Source: Novosphingopyxis iocasae (lineage in GTDB: Bacteria; Pseudomonadota; Alphaproteobacteria; Sphingomonadales; Sphingomonadaceae). Taken from it: a stretch of 64,000 nt of DNA. The notes under the pieces are model-generated. The model made no database searches. It was not told where the DNA came from and saw nothing but the letters and a program-made list of their open reading frames with translations. The first letter of the stretch is position 1, and every line of letters begins with the position of its first letter. Location: assembly GCF_014334095.1 (NCBI RefSeq), contig NZ_CP060495.1, forward strand, positions 3,127,508 to 3,191,507, given 5' to 3'. Both the position numbers and the translations under genes were made by a program. Positions 15,774-24,237 of the stretch are shown piece after piece.

Positions 15774-16655
15774 TTATCCTCTCTTGGCGCCCGTGCCCCA
15801 CTTTACGGGAATGCGCAGATAGGTGACGCCGTTGGCGTGCGCCTCCTCGAAATGGCCGGCGCGGATGTTGACCTGGATTGATGGTAGCAGAAGCTTGGGC
15901 ACTGAAAGGCCTGCATCGCGCTCTTCGCGCAGTATAACGAATTCATCTTCGCTGGTGCCCTCGCCAACATGAATGTTGGAGCGGCGCTGTTCACCGACTG
16001 TCGTTTCCCACTGATATTCGTCGCGGCCCGGCGCTTTATAATCGTGACACAGGAACAGCCGTGTGTTTCCTGGCAGCGCCAGAAGCCGCTGGACCGAACG
16101 ATAGAGGGTGCGGGCGTCGCCGCCGGGGAAATCGGCGCGCGCGGTGCCGTAATCCGGCATGAACAGCGTGTCGCCGACGAAGGCCGCATCCGCGACGAGA
16201 TAAGCGACATCGGCGGGCGTGTGGCCTGGTACATGCAGCACCCGGGCGTCCAGTTCACCGATCGCGAAGCGCTCGCCATCTTCGAACAGTCGGTCGAAGT
16301 CCGATCCGTCGGTGGCCAGGTCGTCCATTGCAAAGACCGGGCGGAAGATCTTCTGCACATCGCGGATATGCGCGCCGATGCCGATCCATGCACCGGTCCG
16401 CGCCTTGATGAACGGAGCCGCCGAAAGGTGATCGGCATGGGCATGCGTTTCCAGCACCATCGCGATCTGCCAGTCATTTTCAGCGGCGAAATTTAGGATG
16501 CGCTCTGCCGAGCGGGTGTCGGCCTCACCGCTGGCAAGGTCGAAATCCAGCACCGGGTCGATCACCGCGGCGGCTCGAGTCGCCGGGTCCCCGACGAGAT
16601 AGCTGATCGTGTTGGTCGGCTCGTCGAAGAAAGCCTCGATGAAGGGGTGGGTCAT
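15774..16655 (-). CDS. blh: Blh/ETHE1-type metallo-beta-lactamase-fold persulfide dioxygenase
   Basis: This is a 293-residue metallo-beta-lactamase-fold enzyme. Metal ligands are readable: HAHADH (71-76), His145 in VPGHTP, Asp162 in VGDTLF and His204 in LFLCHDY. This matches the Blh/ETHE1 group, mononuclear iron dioxygenases that oxidise glutathione persulfide to sulfite during sulfide detoxification. It diverges from a BigR-type repressor, a rhodanese and a sulfite-type exporter, the known partners in alphaproteobacterial bigR operons. The biochemical role is inferred from family and context. Confidence 0.87.
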   Translation of the reverse strand: MTHPFIEAFFDEPTNTISYLVGDPATRAAAVIDPVLDFDLASGEADTRSAERILNFAAENDWQIAMVLETHAHADHLSAAPFIKARTGAWIGIGAHIRDVQKIFRPVFAMDDLATDGSDFDRLFEDGERFAIGELDARVLHVPGHTPADVAYLVADAAFVGDTLFMPDYGTARADFPGGDARTLYRSVQRLLALPGNTRLFLCHDYKAPGRDEYQWETTVGEQRRSNIHVGEGTSEDEFVILREERDAGLSVPKLLLPSIQVNIRAGHFEEAHANGVTYLRIPVKWGTGAKRG

Positions 16656-16667
16656 GGTCGTGCTCCT

Positions 16668-16699
16668 TTAGCGCTTGCTAATACATTAGGATATGCTAA
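16668..16699. promoter_or_regulatory. Candidate BigR operators between blh and the ArsR-type repressor
   Basis: Two inverted repeats lie in the 71-bp divergent gap: TTAGC-GCTT-GCTAA at 16668-16681 (perfect) and TTAG-GATATG-CTAA at 16686-16699. BigR-type repressors bind AT-rich dyads in the same position between blh and bigR. Together they could cover both promoters. Confidence 0.55.
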
Positions 16700-16726
16700 A
16701 TAAGCAATAGCTAATGGAGTGAAGTG

Positions 16727-17038
16727 ATGCTCAGACCGATGGACCTTGAGACGTTCGAAGCCAGAGCGGGCGAAGTGGCCGGCATGTTGAAGGCGCTGGC
16801 CAATGGGCGGCGCCTGATGCTGCTGTGCAAGCTCGTCGAGCATGGGGAGGTGACGGTGAGCGATCTGGCCTCGGACGTCGGGCTGTCCCAGTCCGCCTGT
16901 TCGCAGCATCTCGCGCGGATGCGGGACGAGGGGCTCGTCACCTATCGGCGCGAGAGCCAGACGCTCTGGTATTCCATCGCCGACCATCGCGTCGAAACGC
17001 TGCTCGCCACGCTTTACCAGCTTTATTGCAAGGACTGA
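16727..17038 (+). CDS. bigR: BigR/SqrR-type persulfide-sensing ArsR-family repressor
   Basis: This is a 103-residue winged-helix repressor of the ArsR family. The recognition region is LASDVGLSQSACSQHLARMR. Two cysteines, Cys34 (in MLLCKL) and Cys101 (in QLYCKD), are placed like the persulfide-reactive pair of BigR and SqrR, which form a sulfur bridge and release DNA when sulfide rises. The ATG at 16727 has GGAG seven bases upstream; a GTG one codon earlier is possible. It is the first gene of a rightward operon with rhodanese and TauE. Confidence 0.87.
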   Translation: MLRPMDLETFEARAGEVAGMLKALANGRRLMLLCKLVEHGEVTVSDLASDVGLSQSACSQHLARMRDEGLVTYRRESQTLWYSIADHRVETLLATLYQLYCKD

Positions 17039-17042
17039 CCTG

Positions 17043-17561
17043 ATGACCGCTTCAACGATCTCTCCCGAAGACGCGCGCGCCGCGATCGATGCGGGCGCAA
17101 GGCTCGTGGATATTCGCGGGGCCGACGAACATGCGCGGCAGCATATTCCCGGCGCGATCAACCTTCCGCTCGATCGGATCGAGGATCTGCAGGCGGAAGG
17201 TGGACCGGTGGTGTTTCATTGCCGTTCGGGCATGCGGACCGATGCGAACGCGGCAAAGCTGCACGCCGCTGCGAAGGGTATGCCCGTCTATTTGATGGCC
17301 GGGGGGATCGAGGCCTGGCGCAAGCAGGGGCACCCGGTCGTCACCGATCGCACGCAGCCGCTGGAGATCATGCGGCAGGTGCAGATCGTGGCAGGCGGGC
17401 TGGTACTGATCGGCGTGCTGCTCAGCCTGTTCTGGACGCCGGCATTTCTGGGATTGTCCGCCTTTGTGGGCGCAGGCTTGATGTTTGCAGGCGTGACGGG
17501 GTGGTGCGGCATGGCACATCTTCTGCGTGTGCTGCCCTGGAACCGGCGCGCGGCGGTCTGA
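17043..17561 (+). CDS. Rhodanese domain fused to a DUF2892 membrane tail
   Basis: This is a 172-residue sulfurtransferase. The N-terminal rhodanese domain (about 1-105) has the active-site loop C60-R-S-G-M-R. The C-terminal part (about 110-165) carries two hydrophobic helices with the DUF2892 (YgaP-like) pattern, including a Gly-Trp-Cys-Gly turn, and anchors the enzyme in the membrane. It sits four bases after bigR and would move sulfane sulfur, for example from glutathione persulfide, in the sulfide detoxification operon. Confidence 0.88.
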   Translation: MTASTISPEDARAAIDAGARLVDIRGADEHARQHIPGAINLPLDRIEDLQAEGGPVVFHCRSGMRTDANAAKLHAAAKGMPVYLMAGGIEAWRKQGHPVVTDRTQPLEIMRQVQIVAGGLVLIGVLLSLFWTPAFLGLSAFVGAGLMFAGVTGWCGMAHLLRVLPWNRRAAV

Positions 17562-17568
17562 AGCGGCC

Positions 17569-18348
17569 ATGGACGCGGCGACAATGTTGGCGGCGCTCGC
17601 GTCCGGCGCTCTGATTGGTCTTATCCTCGGCCTCGTGGGCGGGGGCGGGTCGATCCTGGCAGTGCCGCTGCTGGTCTATGTTGTCGGTGTCGGCTCGACC
17701 CATGCCGCAATCGGAACCGCGGCGGTGGCTGTCAGCGTCAATGCGCTCGCCAGCCTGACCGGCCATGCACGCGCGGGCCGTGTGAAGTGGCGCTGTGCGG
17801 GCGTGTTCGCGGCTGCCGGCGTAATCGGTGCCGGGCTGGGCGCAGAGCTCGGCAAGGCCTTCGACGGCAAGCGATTGCTCGTGCTGTTCGGGGCTCTGAT
17901 GATCGGGGTTGGATTGTCGATGCTGCGCAAGCGTAAAGCCGCCTGGGCGCCCGATGTGCGGCTGACCCGCACCAGCGCCCGCACACTTCTGCCGCGTCTT
18001 TTACCCATCGGTCTCGGAACCGGTCTCGCAGCGGGCTTCTTCGGCATCGGCGGCGGCTTTCTGATCGTGCCCGGCCTGATCCTGGCGACGGCCATGCCGC
18101 TGGAGTTCGCCATTGGAACATCGCTGGTGGTCGTCAGTGCGCTCGGCCTCACCACGGCGGGGTCCTACGCGGTTTCCGGCCTGGTTGACTGGGGGATTAC
18201 CGGCTTGCTGGTAGCCGGCGGTGTCGTTGGCAGCATGGCCGGCCTAAAGCTGGGCAAGCGACTGGCGGCGCGCGAAGGCGTGCTGGAGCGCGGCTTCGCG
18301 GCCGTCGTGATCGCCGTTGGCGGTTATGTCATCCTGACGTCCGTCTAG
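17569..18348 (+). CDS. TauE/SafE-family sulfite or organosulfonate exporter
   Basis: This is a 259-residue, about 8-helix membrane protein of the TauE/SafE (COG0730) family. Two related halves are visible, each with a Gly-rich helix start (ILGLVGGGGSILAVPLLVY in the first half, GFFGIGGGFLIVPGLILA in the second), which is the family signature. It is the last gene of the bigR operon, seven bases after the rhodanese gene. Export of sulfite produced by the persulfide dioxygenase is the likely role, inferred from context. The start at 17569 is preferred over an upstream frame that overlaps the rhodanese gene. Confidence 0.87.
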   Translation: MDAATMLAALASGALIGLILGLVGGGGSILAVPLLVYVVGVGSTHAAIGTAAVAVSVNALASLTGHARAGRVKWRCAGVFAAAGVIGAGLGAELGKAFDGKRLLVLFGALMIGVGLSMLRKRKAAWAPDVRLTRTSARTLLPRLLPIGLGTGLAAGFFGIGGGFLIVPGLILATAMPLEFAIGTSLVVVSALGLTTAGSYAVSGLVDWGITGLLVAGGVVGSMAGLKLGKRLAAREGVLERGFAAVVIAVGGYVILTSV

Positions 18349-18364
18349 ACGCCGGATAGAGGCT

Positions 18365-20815
18365 TCACCCGCGAAGCCGCCTGGCGATGCCCGCCAGCGT
18401 GTCGCTTAAGGCCGCGAGACGCTTTTGCGCAGGGGCATCACTGCCTTGCGGCAGGGCCTTTGCCATCGCATCCAGCTGTCCCGCGAGCGCCGTGTCGGTG
18501 CCCCCGCCGGCAAGCTGCGCGCGTGCCGCATCCAGCGCAGTACCGAGCTGCCCTGCCATACCAGCGTCCAGCGTGTCGCCACGCTTCAGCTGGTCCAGAT
18601 AGGCCAGCGCGATCACCGGATCGGCGGGCCATTTTACCGGGAACTGCTGCTGCGGGTTGAACGTCTTGCCCTGATCGGCCAGCGCTGCCGCCGCGATCTC
18701 GTTGGCGGTCAGCTCCGCGCTCGGCTCCAGCTCCAGCACGTCTAGGCCGCGCGCAATTTCGGAACCGTAGATCTTGCCGTCATAATAATAGACCGACCAG
18801 TAGCCGCCCAGGATGAGGTGCTTGGGATCGATCGGGCCGCGGTCAAAATAGGCGATCTCGCGCGGGTTGGCGCTGTCGGTGAAATCAATCACCGAAATGC
18901 CGCCCTGATACCAGGCCTGCACGAAGATATCGCGGCCGGGCACGGGTATGATCGCGCCGTTATGTGCGACGCAGTTTTCCATCTCGCTTTGCGCGGCAGG
19001 CAGCTTGTAGTGGCTGCGATACACCAGCTTGTCGTCCACGATATCGTAGATCGCGTCCGCGCCATATTCGCGCGGGTCCTGCGCGCGGCAGCGCGGGCGC
19101 GCGCCCCCGCCCCATTCATCGGTGTAAAGCACCTTGGTACCGTCATTGTTGAAGGTGGCCGAGTGCCAATAGGCAAAACCCTTGTCCGTCACCGCGTCGA
19201 TGCGCTTGGGCTTGCGCGGATTGGAGATGTCGAAGATCACGCCATTGCCCGAGCAGGCGCCCGCCGCGATGCCCTTGGCCGGGAAGACCGTAATGTCATG
19301 GCACTGATCGGTCCGCCGCGTGTCCTGCGTACCCTCGCCATGGTCGCCGCCCAGCCAGAGGCCGGCGATCTGTCCGCTATCCTGATCGGTGAAGACGGCG
19401 GGGCTGTCGATGATGCGCGATTGCGACGGATCGGCGAGGGGGATTTCCACCACGTCGATGCGGAAGAGCGCGGTGCGCGCATCGCCCGGTACATCGCCGA
19501 CGCAGCCGTCCAACTCCTCGCCATCGCGAACGCCCGCGGTGCCGCTGTTATAAACGATGATCGACTTGTCGTCCTCGGCCACCACTGAATGGGTGTGCGA
19601 TCCCCGGCAGGTCTGCACCTGGCCCACCTGCACCGGGCGGCGCGGATCGGCGATGTTGAAGATACGCAGGCCCCGGAAACGCTCAGGGCTCACATCCTCA
19701 CTCACCCCCTGCAGTCCGCAATCGACGCGGCCACGCGTCTGTTCGACCGACATGATCAGGATGTCGCCGACGATGGAAACGTCGCCCTGGCCGCCGGGGC
19801 AGACGACCGAGCTCAGCAGCTTCGGCATGCCGTTCTGGCCGAGCCGATAGAGGTTCATGCCGTGATAATTGCCGAGCGCGAGGAGATCGCCCGAGAACGC
19901 CATGTCGGTATTCGCGAAGCTGAGCAGCGGAGAACGCTCCCCGAAATCGCCTTCGACAGGTTCGCCGTCGCTGGCCGGTGCTTCTTCGCCGGGTTTCGTC
20001 GGCTTCTTGGGCGGAAGACCGGCGGGATTGTTGACGTCGAAAAAGCCGCTCGGCTTCGGCAGTGTCGCCACCAGGCTCAGCCCCTCGGCCTTTTCGCCCG
20101 CGTCGCGGAAACCGGCGGCCAGTGTGGAGCGCGGATCGTCGGAAAGCTGCGTGAACAGCGCGGTCATCCGCTCGATCTCGGACTTCTGTTCGTTCGTCAC
20201 ATCGCTGGTGAACTCGTACAGCACCGGATCATAGGCGGAGCCCGGCTGATCGAGCAGATCCTCGACCATGGTCAGCGCGCCGTCATGATGCGCGATCATC
20301 AGTTCCAGGAACTTCTTGTCGAACGCGGGACCTTTGAGAGAAGCCAGCTCGGCCATCTGCTGCGGCGTTGCCATCCCGGCCATCATCGCATGGCCCTGCA
20401 TGGCGCCCATATCGTGTCCCATCGCGGCATGCGCGGCGGGATCGGGCACGGTTTGCCCACGCTCGCGCAGCCAGTCTTGCATGAAGCGGATCTCGTCCGC
20501 CTGCGACGCGTCGATGCGCTTGGCGACATCGAGCATCTTCGGGTTGTTGGTCCGGTCCTTGACCAGCGCCGCCATCTGCACTGCCTGATAGTGATGCTGG
20601 ATCATGCCCTGCATGAAGGCGACGTCGGCGGGAGAGAAACGCGTATCGGCGATCTTTACCGCCTCCTCGGAACTCAGCTCGCGGCTCTGCTGGCCGGGCG
20701 CGCCGGGCTGTACGATCGGCACCTGCTGCGCACTGGCGGCACCGGCGGTCAGCAGCATGGCCAGCGAAAGGGTCAGCGGCAGCGTGCGCATTTGGCTACG
20801 GTATTTACGGGACAT
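18365..20815 (-). CDS. Secreted DUF305 - LVIVD-repeat fusion protein
   Basis: This is an 816-residue exported protein. A signal peptide (about 1-29, ending GAASA) is followed by a DUF305 domain (about 50-230) with the typical MQGMIQHHYQAVQMAAL and LMIAHHDGALTMVEDLL helices. A Met/His-rich segment (MGHDMGAMQGHAMMAGM) suggests copper or other soft-metal binding. A long LVIVD-type repeat region (about 295-690) probably folds as a beta-propeller. A helical Ala-rich tail ends the protein. The ATG at 20815 follows GGTGGAG at good spacing. It converges on the tauE gene and may be linked to metal or sulfur stress; no substrate is known. Confidence 0.78.
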   Translation of the reverse strand: MSRKYRSQMRTLPLTLSLAMLLTAGAASAQQVPIVQPGAPGQQSRELSSEEAVKIADTRFSPADVAFMQGMIQHHYQAVQMAALVKDRTNNPKMLDVAKRIDASQADEIRFMQDWLRERGQTVPDPAAHAAMGHDMGAMQGHAMMAGMATPQQMAELASLKGPAFDKKFLELMIAHHDGALTMVEDLLDQPGSAYDPVLYEFTSDVTNEQKSEIERMTALFTQLSDDPRSTLAAGFRDAGEKAEGLSLVATLPKPSGFFDVNNPAGLPPKKPTKPGEEAPASDGEPVEGDFGERSPLLSFANTDMAFSGDLLALGNYHGMNLYRLGQNGMPKLLSSVVCPGGQGDVSIVGDILIMSVEQTRGRVDCGLQGVSEDVSPERFRGLRIFNIADPRRPVQVGQVQTCRGSHTHSVVAEDDKSIIVYNSGTAGVRDGEELDGCVGDVPGDARTALFRIDVVEIPLADPSQSRIIDSPAVFTDQDSGQIAGLWLGGDHGEGTQDTRRTDQCHDITVFPAKGIAAGACSGNGVIFDISNPRKPKRIDAVTDKGFAYWHSATFNNDGTKVLYTDEWGGGARPRCRAQDPREYGADAIYDIVDDKLVYRSHYKLPAAQSEMENCVAHNGAIIPVPGRDIFVQAWYQGGISVIDFTDSANPREIAYFDRGPIDPKHLILGGYWSVYYYDGKIYGSEIARGLDVLELEPSAELTANEIAAAALADQGKTFNPQQQFPVKWPADPVIALAYLDQLKRGDTLDAGMAGQLGTALDAARAQLAGGGTDTALAGQLDAMAKALPQGSDAPAQKRLAALSDTLAGIARRLRG

Positions 20816-21052
20816 CGAACTCTCCACCTGTCATCCTCGCCTATCGGCTAGCACGCGGCGCAGCCGAAGGGGAAGCGCGAAGGCTCGGCGGCCGGCGGCG
20901 GCACCTAGATCCGGGAACCGCAGCGCCATCTGGTGCGTCCTGAACTGCAACGGGTTCGTATTTTCCCCATTTCCAATCCCCCCGCGGTGCGTCCCGCCGC
21001 GTTCACCCAAAGCGCTTGCCCCGTGCCGGGCCAGCGCCGATGAAGGCGTTTG

Positions 21053-21985
21053 ATGAACTCCGAAGACGACAAACAGGATCGGCCCAACCCCGCGCATGAC
21101 TGCGTGCGGCGCGGGCAGGACGAGGCGCAAGGGCAGCAAGAGCGGCTCGAAGACCCTGATGACGAGGTCGATCTGAGCCGCGAAGAGGGGCTTCAGGTCA
21201 GGAAGCGCGCATCGGTCGATAGCTATGTGGTGCATGAGGTCATCCGGCGGCAGGGCCATGACGAGCTGCGCCGTCCGGCGCTGTCGCTGTTCTGGTCCGG
21301 CATCGCAGCAGGCATCGCCATCGCGTCCTCCGTCCTGGGCGAGGGCATGCTGGAGTCAGCGCTGCCGGACACGCCCTGGCGGCCCATCATCGCGAGCTTC
21401 GGATACACCGTCGGCTTCCTGATCGTGATCATGGGCCGCATGCAGCTGTTTACCGAGAGCACGCTATCCGCCACCATCCCCGTTGCCACCAGCCCGACGC
21501 TGTCAAACCTGCTGCGGCTCGGCCGGCTCTGGGGCATCGTGTTCATCGCCAACATGCTCGGTACGCTGTTCATCATGCTCCTCGTCGGCAATCATCTGGT
21601 CGGCTGGGAGAGCCATCTTGAGGGCATGATCGCGGTGTCGCGGTCTATCCTGACCCACACGCCGTTCGAGACCGTTCTCGGCGGCATTCCGGCAGGCTTC
21701 CTGCTCGCCGCCGTCGCCTGGTCGCTGCCGGTCGGGCGGGGTCAGGAGTTCTGGATCATCCTGTTCTTCACCTATTTCGTCGGCCTCGGCAACTTCGCCC
21801 ACGTCGTCGCGGGTTCGGGCGAGGCGTGGCTGCTGGTGGTAACCGGCAACGCCAGCGTCGGCTTCGCGATCTTCGGCTTCATCCTGCCGGCGCTCCTCGG
21901 CAACATCATCGGCGGGACACTGATCTTCGCGCTGCTCGCCCATGCGCAGGTGAGTCCGGAAATCGAGAACGGGCGCGAGGACTGA
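21053..21985 (+). CDS. Formate/nitrite transporter-family membrane protein
   Basis: This is a 310-residue protein of the FNT channel family (FocA/NirC/HSC-like). A hydrophilic, acidic N-terminal extension of about 60 residues precedes six hydrophobic helices. Family-like features include SGIAAGIAIASS in helix 1 and the GLGNFAHVVAGSGEAW stretch before helix 6. HSC (hydrosulfide) channels belong to this family, so export of hydrosulfide would fit the nearby sulfide operon, but formate or nitrite is equally possible from sequence. It diverges from the DUF305 protein across a 237-bp gap. Confidence 0.75.
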   Translation: MNSEDDKQDRPNPAHDCVRRGQDEAQGQQERLEDPDDEVDLSREEGLQVRKRASVDSYVVHEVIRRQGHDELRRPALSLFWSGIAAGIAIASSVLGEGMLESALPDTPWRPIIASFGYTVGFLIVIMGRMQLFTESTLSATIPVATSPTLSNLLRLGRLWGIVFIANMLGTLFIMLLVGNHLVGWESHLEGMIAVSRSILTHTPFETVLGGIPAGFLLAAVAWSLPVGRGQEFWIILFFTYFVGLGNFAHVVAGSGEAWLLVVTGNASVGFAIFGFILPALLGNIIGGTLIFALLAHAQVSPEIENGRED

Positions 21986-21999
21986 GGCGCTGGCGGGCC

Positions 22000-22365
22000 C
22001 TAGCGCATCTGTTCCTCCAGCGAGCGGGTGCGTTCCGTCATCTCTTCGCCGGTATGCTTGGTGCTGGCAGGCTCGATCAGGAGCACCCAGCACTCCTCTT
22101 CTGCCACCGGATTGTGCCGTACACCCTTGGGCACGGTGAGGAACTGGCCCTCGCCGATTTCCGCTACGCCATCCTCGAATTCGATGCGCAGGCGACCCTT
22201 CACGATCCAGAACAGCTCGTCCTCGCCCGCATGGTCGTGCCAGACGAACTCGCCCTTCAGCTTGGCGACCTTCAACAGCTGGTCGTTAACCTGCCCGATC
22301 ACCTTGGGGGACCAGTGCTCGGTCACGTCCGCAAAGGCGGCTTCGATATCGGTCGGCGCCCACAT
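22000..22365 (-). CDS. Small cupin-domain protein
   Basis: This is a 121-residue single cupin. Metal-ligand-like residues are present in the first motif (VWHDHAGEDELFWIVKG: His43, His45, Glu50) and in the second (GVRHNP, His84). Small cupins of this type are often sugar isomerase-like or mercaptoacid dioxygenase-like; the substrate is not evident. The ATG shares a base with the stop of the DUF885 gene upstream, so the two are co-transcribed. A longer frame through the DUF885 gene was not accepted. Confidence 0.82.
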   Translation of the reverse strand: MWAPTDIEAAFADVTEHWSPKVIGQVNDQLLKVAKLKGEFVWHDHAGEDELFWIVKGRLRIEFEDGVAEIGEGQFLTVPKGVRHNPVAEEECWVLLIEPASTKHTGEEMTERTRSLEEQMR

Positions 22366-24194
22366 CAGCGGTTGGCCGCGATATAGGCGTCCACTTGTTC
22401 CTCGAGCACATCGAGCGGCAGCGCGCCCTGGCCCAGGATCACCTCGTGAAACGCCCGGATGTCGAACTTGTCGCCCAGCGCCTTCTCCGCACGCGCGCGC
22501 AGCTCGGCGATCTTGAGCTGGCCGATCATGTAGCTCGTCGCCTGGCCCGGGTTGTTGATGTAGCGGTTCACCTCCTTCTCGATGTCCCGCTTCGATAGCG
22601 GGGCATTGGCGGTGAAGTAGTCGATAGCCTTCTGGCGGCTCCAGCGCTTGGCGTGGAGCCCGGTGTCGGTGACGAGGCGGATCGCCCGCCACATCTGCAG
22701 GCTCAGCATGCCGAAGCGGGCGAGCGGGTCGTCATAGCCGCCCATCTCCGCCGCCAGCCGCTCGGAATAGAGCCCCCAGCCTTCGGTATAGGCGCCGTAA
22801 TAGCCGAAGCGGCGGAACTTGGGCAGATCGGGCAGCTCCTGCGCCAGCGCGATCTGGAAGTGATGGCCGGGCGCGCCTTCGTGGAACGCGATGGCCTCCA
22901 CCTGCGGCTTTTGCACCTGCGTCATGTCCGCCAGATTGACGTAGAAGATGCCGGGCCGCGACCCATCTGGCGCGGGACGGTTGTAGAAAGCGACCGATGC
23001 GGTCTCCTCCCGGAACGGCTCCACCGCACGCACCTCCAAGGGCGCCTTGGGCAGCCGCTCGAACCATTGCGGAGCCACCGCCATGATCCGCGCGACCGCC
23101 GCGCGGGCATCGTCCAGATAGGCCTCCCGGCCCGCCGCATCGTTGGAGTACTGGTATTTCGGATCGGTGCGCAGCGCCTGGAAGAACTGCTCAAGCGTTC
23201 CTTCGTAACCGATCTCCTGCTTCACCGCCTCCATCTCGGCGCGGATCGCGGCGACCTGGTTCAGGCCGATCTGGTGGATCTGATCGGCGGTCAGATCGGT
23301 GGTGGTGTAGAAGTTCAGTCGGGCGTCGTAATAGGCCTCTCCATTCGGCAGGCTCCACGCGCCGTCATTGCCCTTCGCCTGCGGCTCAATGGCGTCGAGC
23401 GCGCTGAGCAGGACGTCGTACCCCTCGCGATACGGCCCGGTCATCGCCGCCTTCGCTTCGGCGATCAGCCGGTCCTTCTCGGCCTGGGGTGCGTCGAGCT
23501 TGCCGACCTTCGCCTTGAAGTCGGCGAGCAGGCTGCTGTCTTCGCCGTCGGTGAAGGGCGCGCCGGTGAGCACCAGCTTGGCATCCGCCCGCGCGGGTTC
23601 GAACACCATTTCGGGCGGTACGATGCCCATCGCCGCCTGCCGCCGCATGGTCGCCGCGGTCTCCTCCATCACGCGCTTGGTATCGCGCAGCCGGGCGATG
23701 TAGTCCTTCGCGTCCTGCACCGTATCGATGCGGTGCTGGTTGATGAGGAACACCGGGATCTCGCCCGCCGGGCTGCCGTTGGTGGAGACCGGGAAGCCAT
23801 AGTCGCGATAGGCGTACTGCTTTTCGTCGGTGGCCACCTTTTCCTCGAACAGGCGGTAGCTGAGCCGGGCGGTGGGGCCCAGCTTCGCCGGATCGAACCG
23901 CGCGCGCATTGCGGCCAGCTGGCGCTGTTCCAGCTCCAGCGCGCGCGCTTCGGCGGCGGGGGTGTTGTCGTCCAGCTTGTCGTAGTCCGTCTTGAGGCCG
24001 AGGCTGGTCATCGCCTGCGGGCTCATCGCCACCGCCTCGTCGAACGCGGCGTCCAGGAACGCGTTGAGCCGCGCATCCTCGCTCGCCTCACCCGCGGGCT
24101 CCGCGGCGGGCGGGGCGCTCGCGGCGGTGGTCACGGGCGGCGTGGCGGCACAGCCTGCGAGGAGGAGGGCGGTGAGCGCGGCGATGGGCTTCAT
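22365..24194 (-). CDS. DUF885 family lipoprotein, peptidase-like
   Basis: This is a 609-residue exported lipoprotein (lipobox LLAGC near residue 13) of the DUF885 family. The family zinc motif is present as FHEGAPGHHFQIA, an HExxxGH form, with a conserved downstream TEGWGLYSERL. This is the catalytic pattern of M32-like carboxypeptidases, so the protein is probably a periplasmic zinc peptidase, although DUF885 substrates are undefined. The start at 24194 is chosen at the signal peptide; the 49 upstream codons overlap the thiolase gene. It is coupled to the cupin. Confidence 0.85.
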   Translation of the reverse strand: MKPIAALTALLLAGCAATPPVTTAASAPPAAEPAGEASEDARLNAFLDAAFDEAVAMSPQAMTSLGLKTDYDKLDDNTPAAEARALELEQRQLAAMRARFDPAKLGPTARLSYRLFEEKVATDEKQYAYRDYGFPVSTNGSPAGEIPVFLINQHRIDTVQDAKDYIARLRDTKRVMEETAATMRRQAAMGIVPPEMVFEPARADAKLVLTGAPFTDGEDSSLLADFKAKVGKLDAPQAEKDRLIAEAKAAMTGPYREGYDVLLSALDAIEPQAKGNDGAWSLPNGEAYYDARLNFYTTTDLTADQIHQIGLNQVAAIRAEMEAVKQEIGYEGTLEQFFQALRTDPKYQYSNDAAGREAYLDDARAAVARIMAVAPQWFERLPKAPLEVRAVEPFREETASVAFYNRPAPDGSRPGIFYVNLADMTQVQKPQVEAIAFHEGAPGHHFQIALAQELPDLPKFRRFGYYGAYTEGWGLYSERLAAEMGGYDDPLARFGMLSLQMWRAIRLVTDTGLHAKRWSRQKAIDYFTANAPLSKRDIEKEVNRYINNPGQATSYMIGQLKIAELRARAEKALGDKFDIRAFHEVILGQGALPLDVLEEQVDAYIAANR

Positions 24195-24237
24195 GTCGGG
24201 GCTTTCGGTTCGGATGGGGGGCGGTGGACGCGGCGGC

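Noticed and set aside
18360..18380. GGCTTC-ACCCGC-GAAGCC hairpin at the end of tauE and the DUF305 gene
   Set aside because: The stem is short, has no T-run and overlaps coding sequence, so it was not called a terminator.
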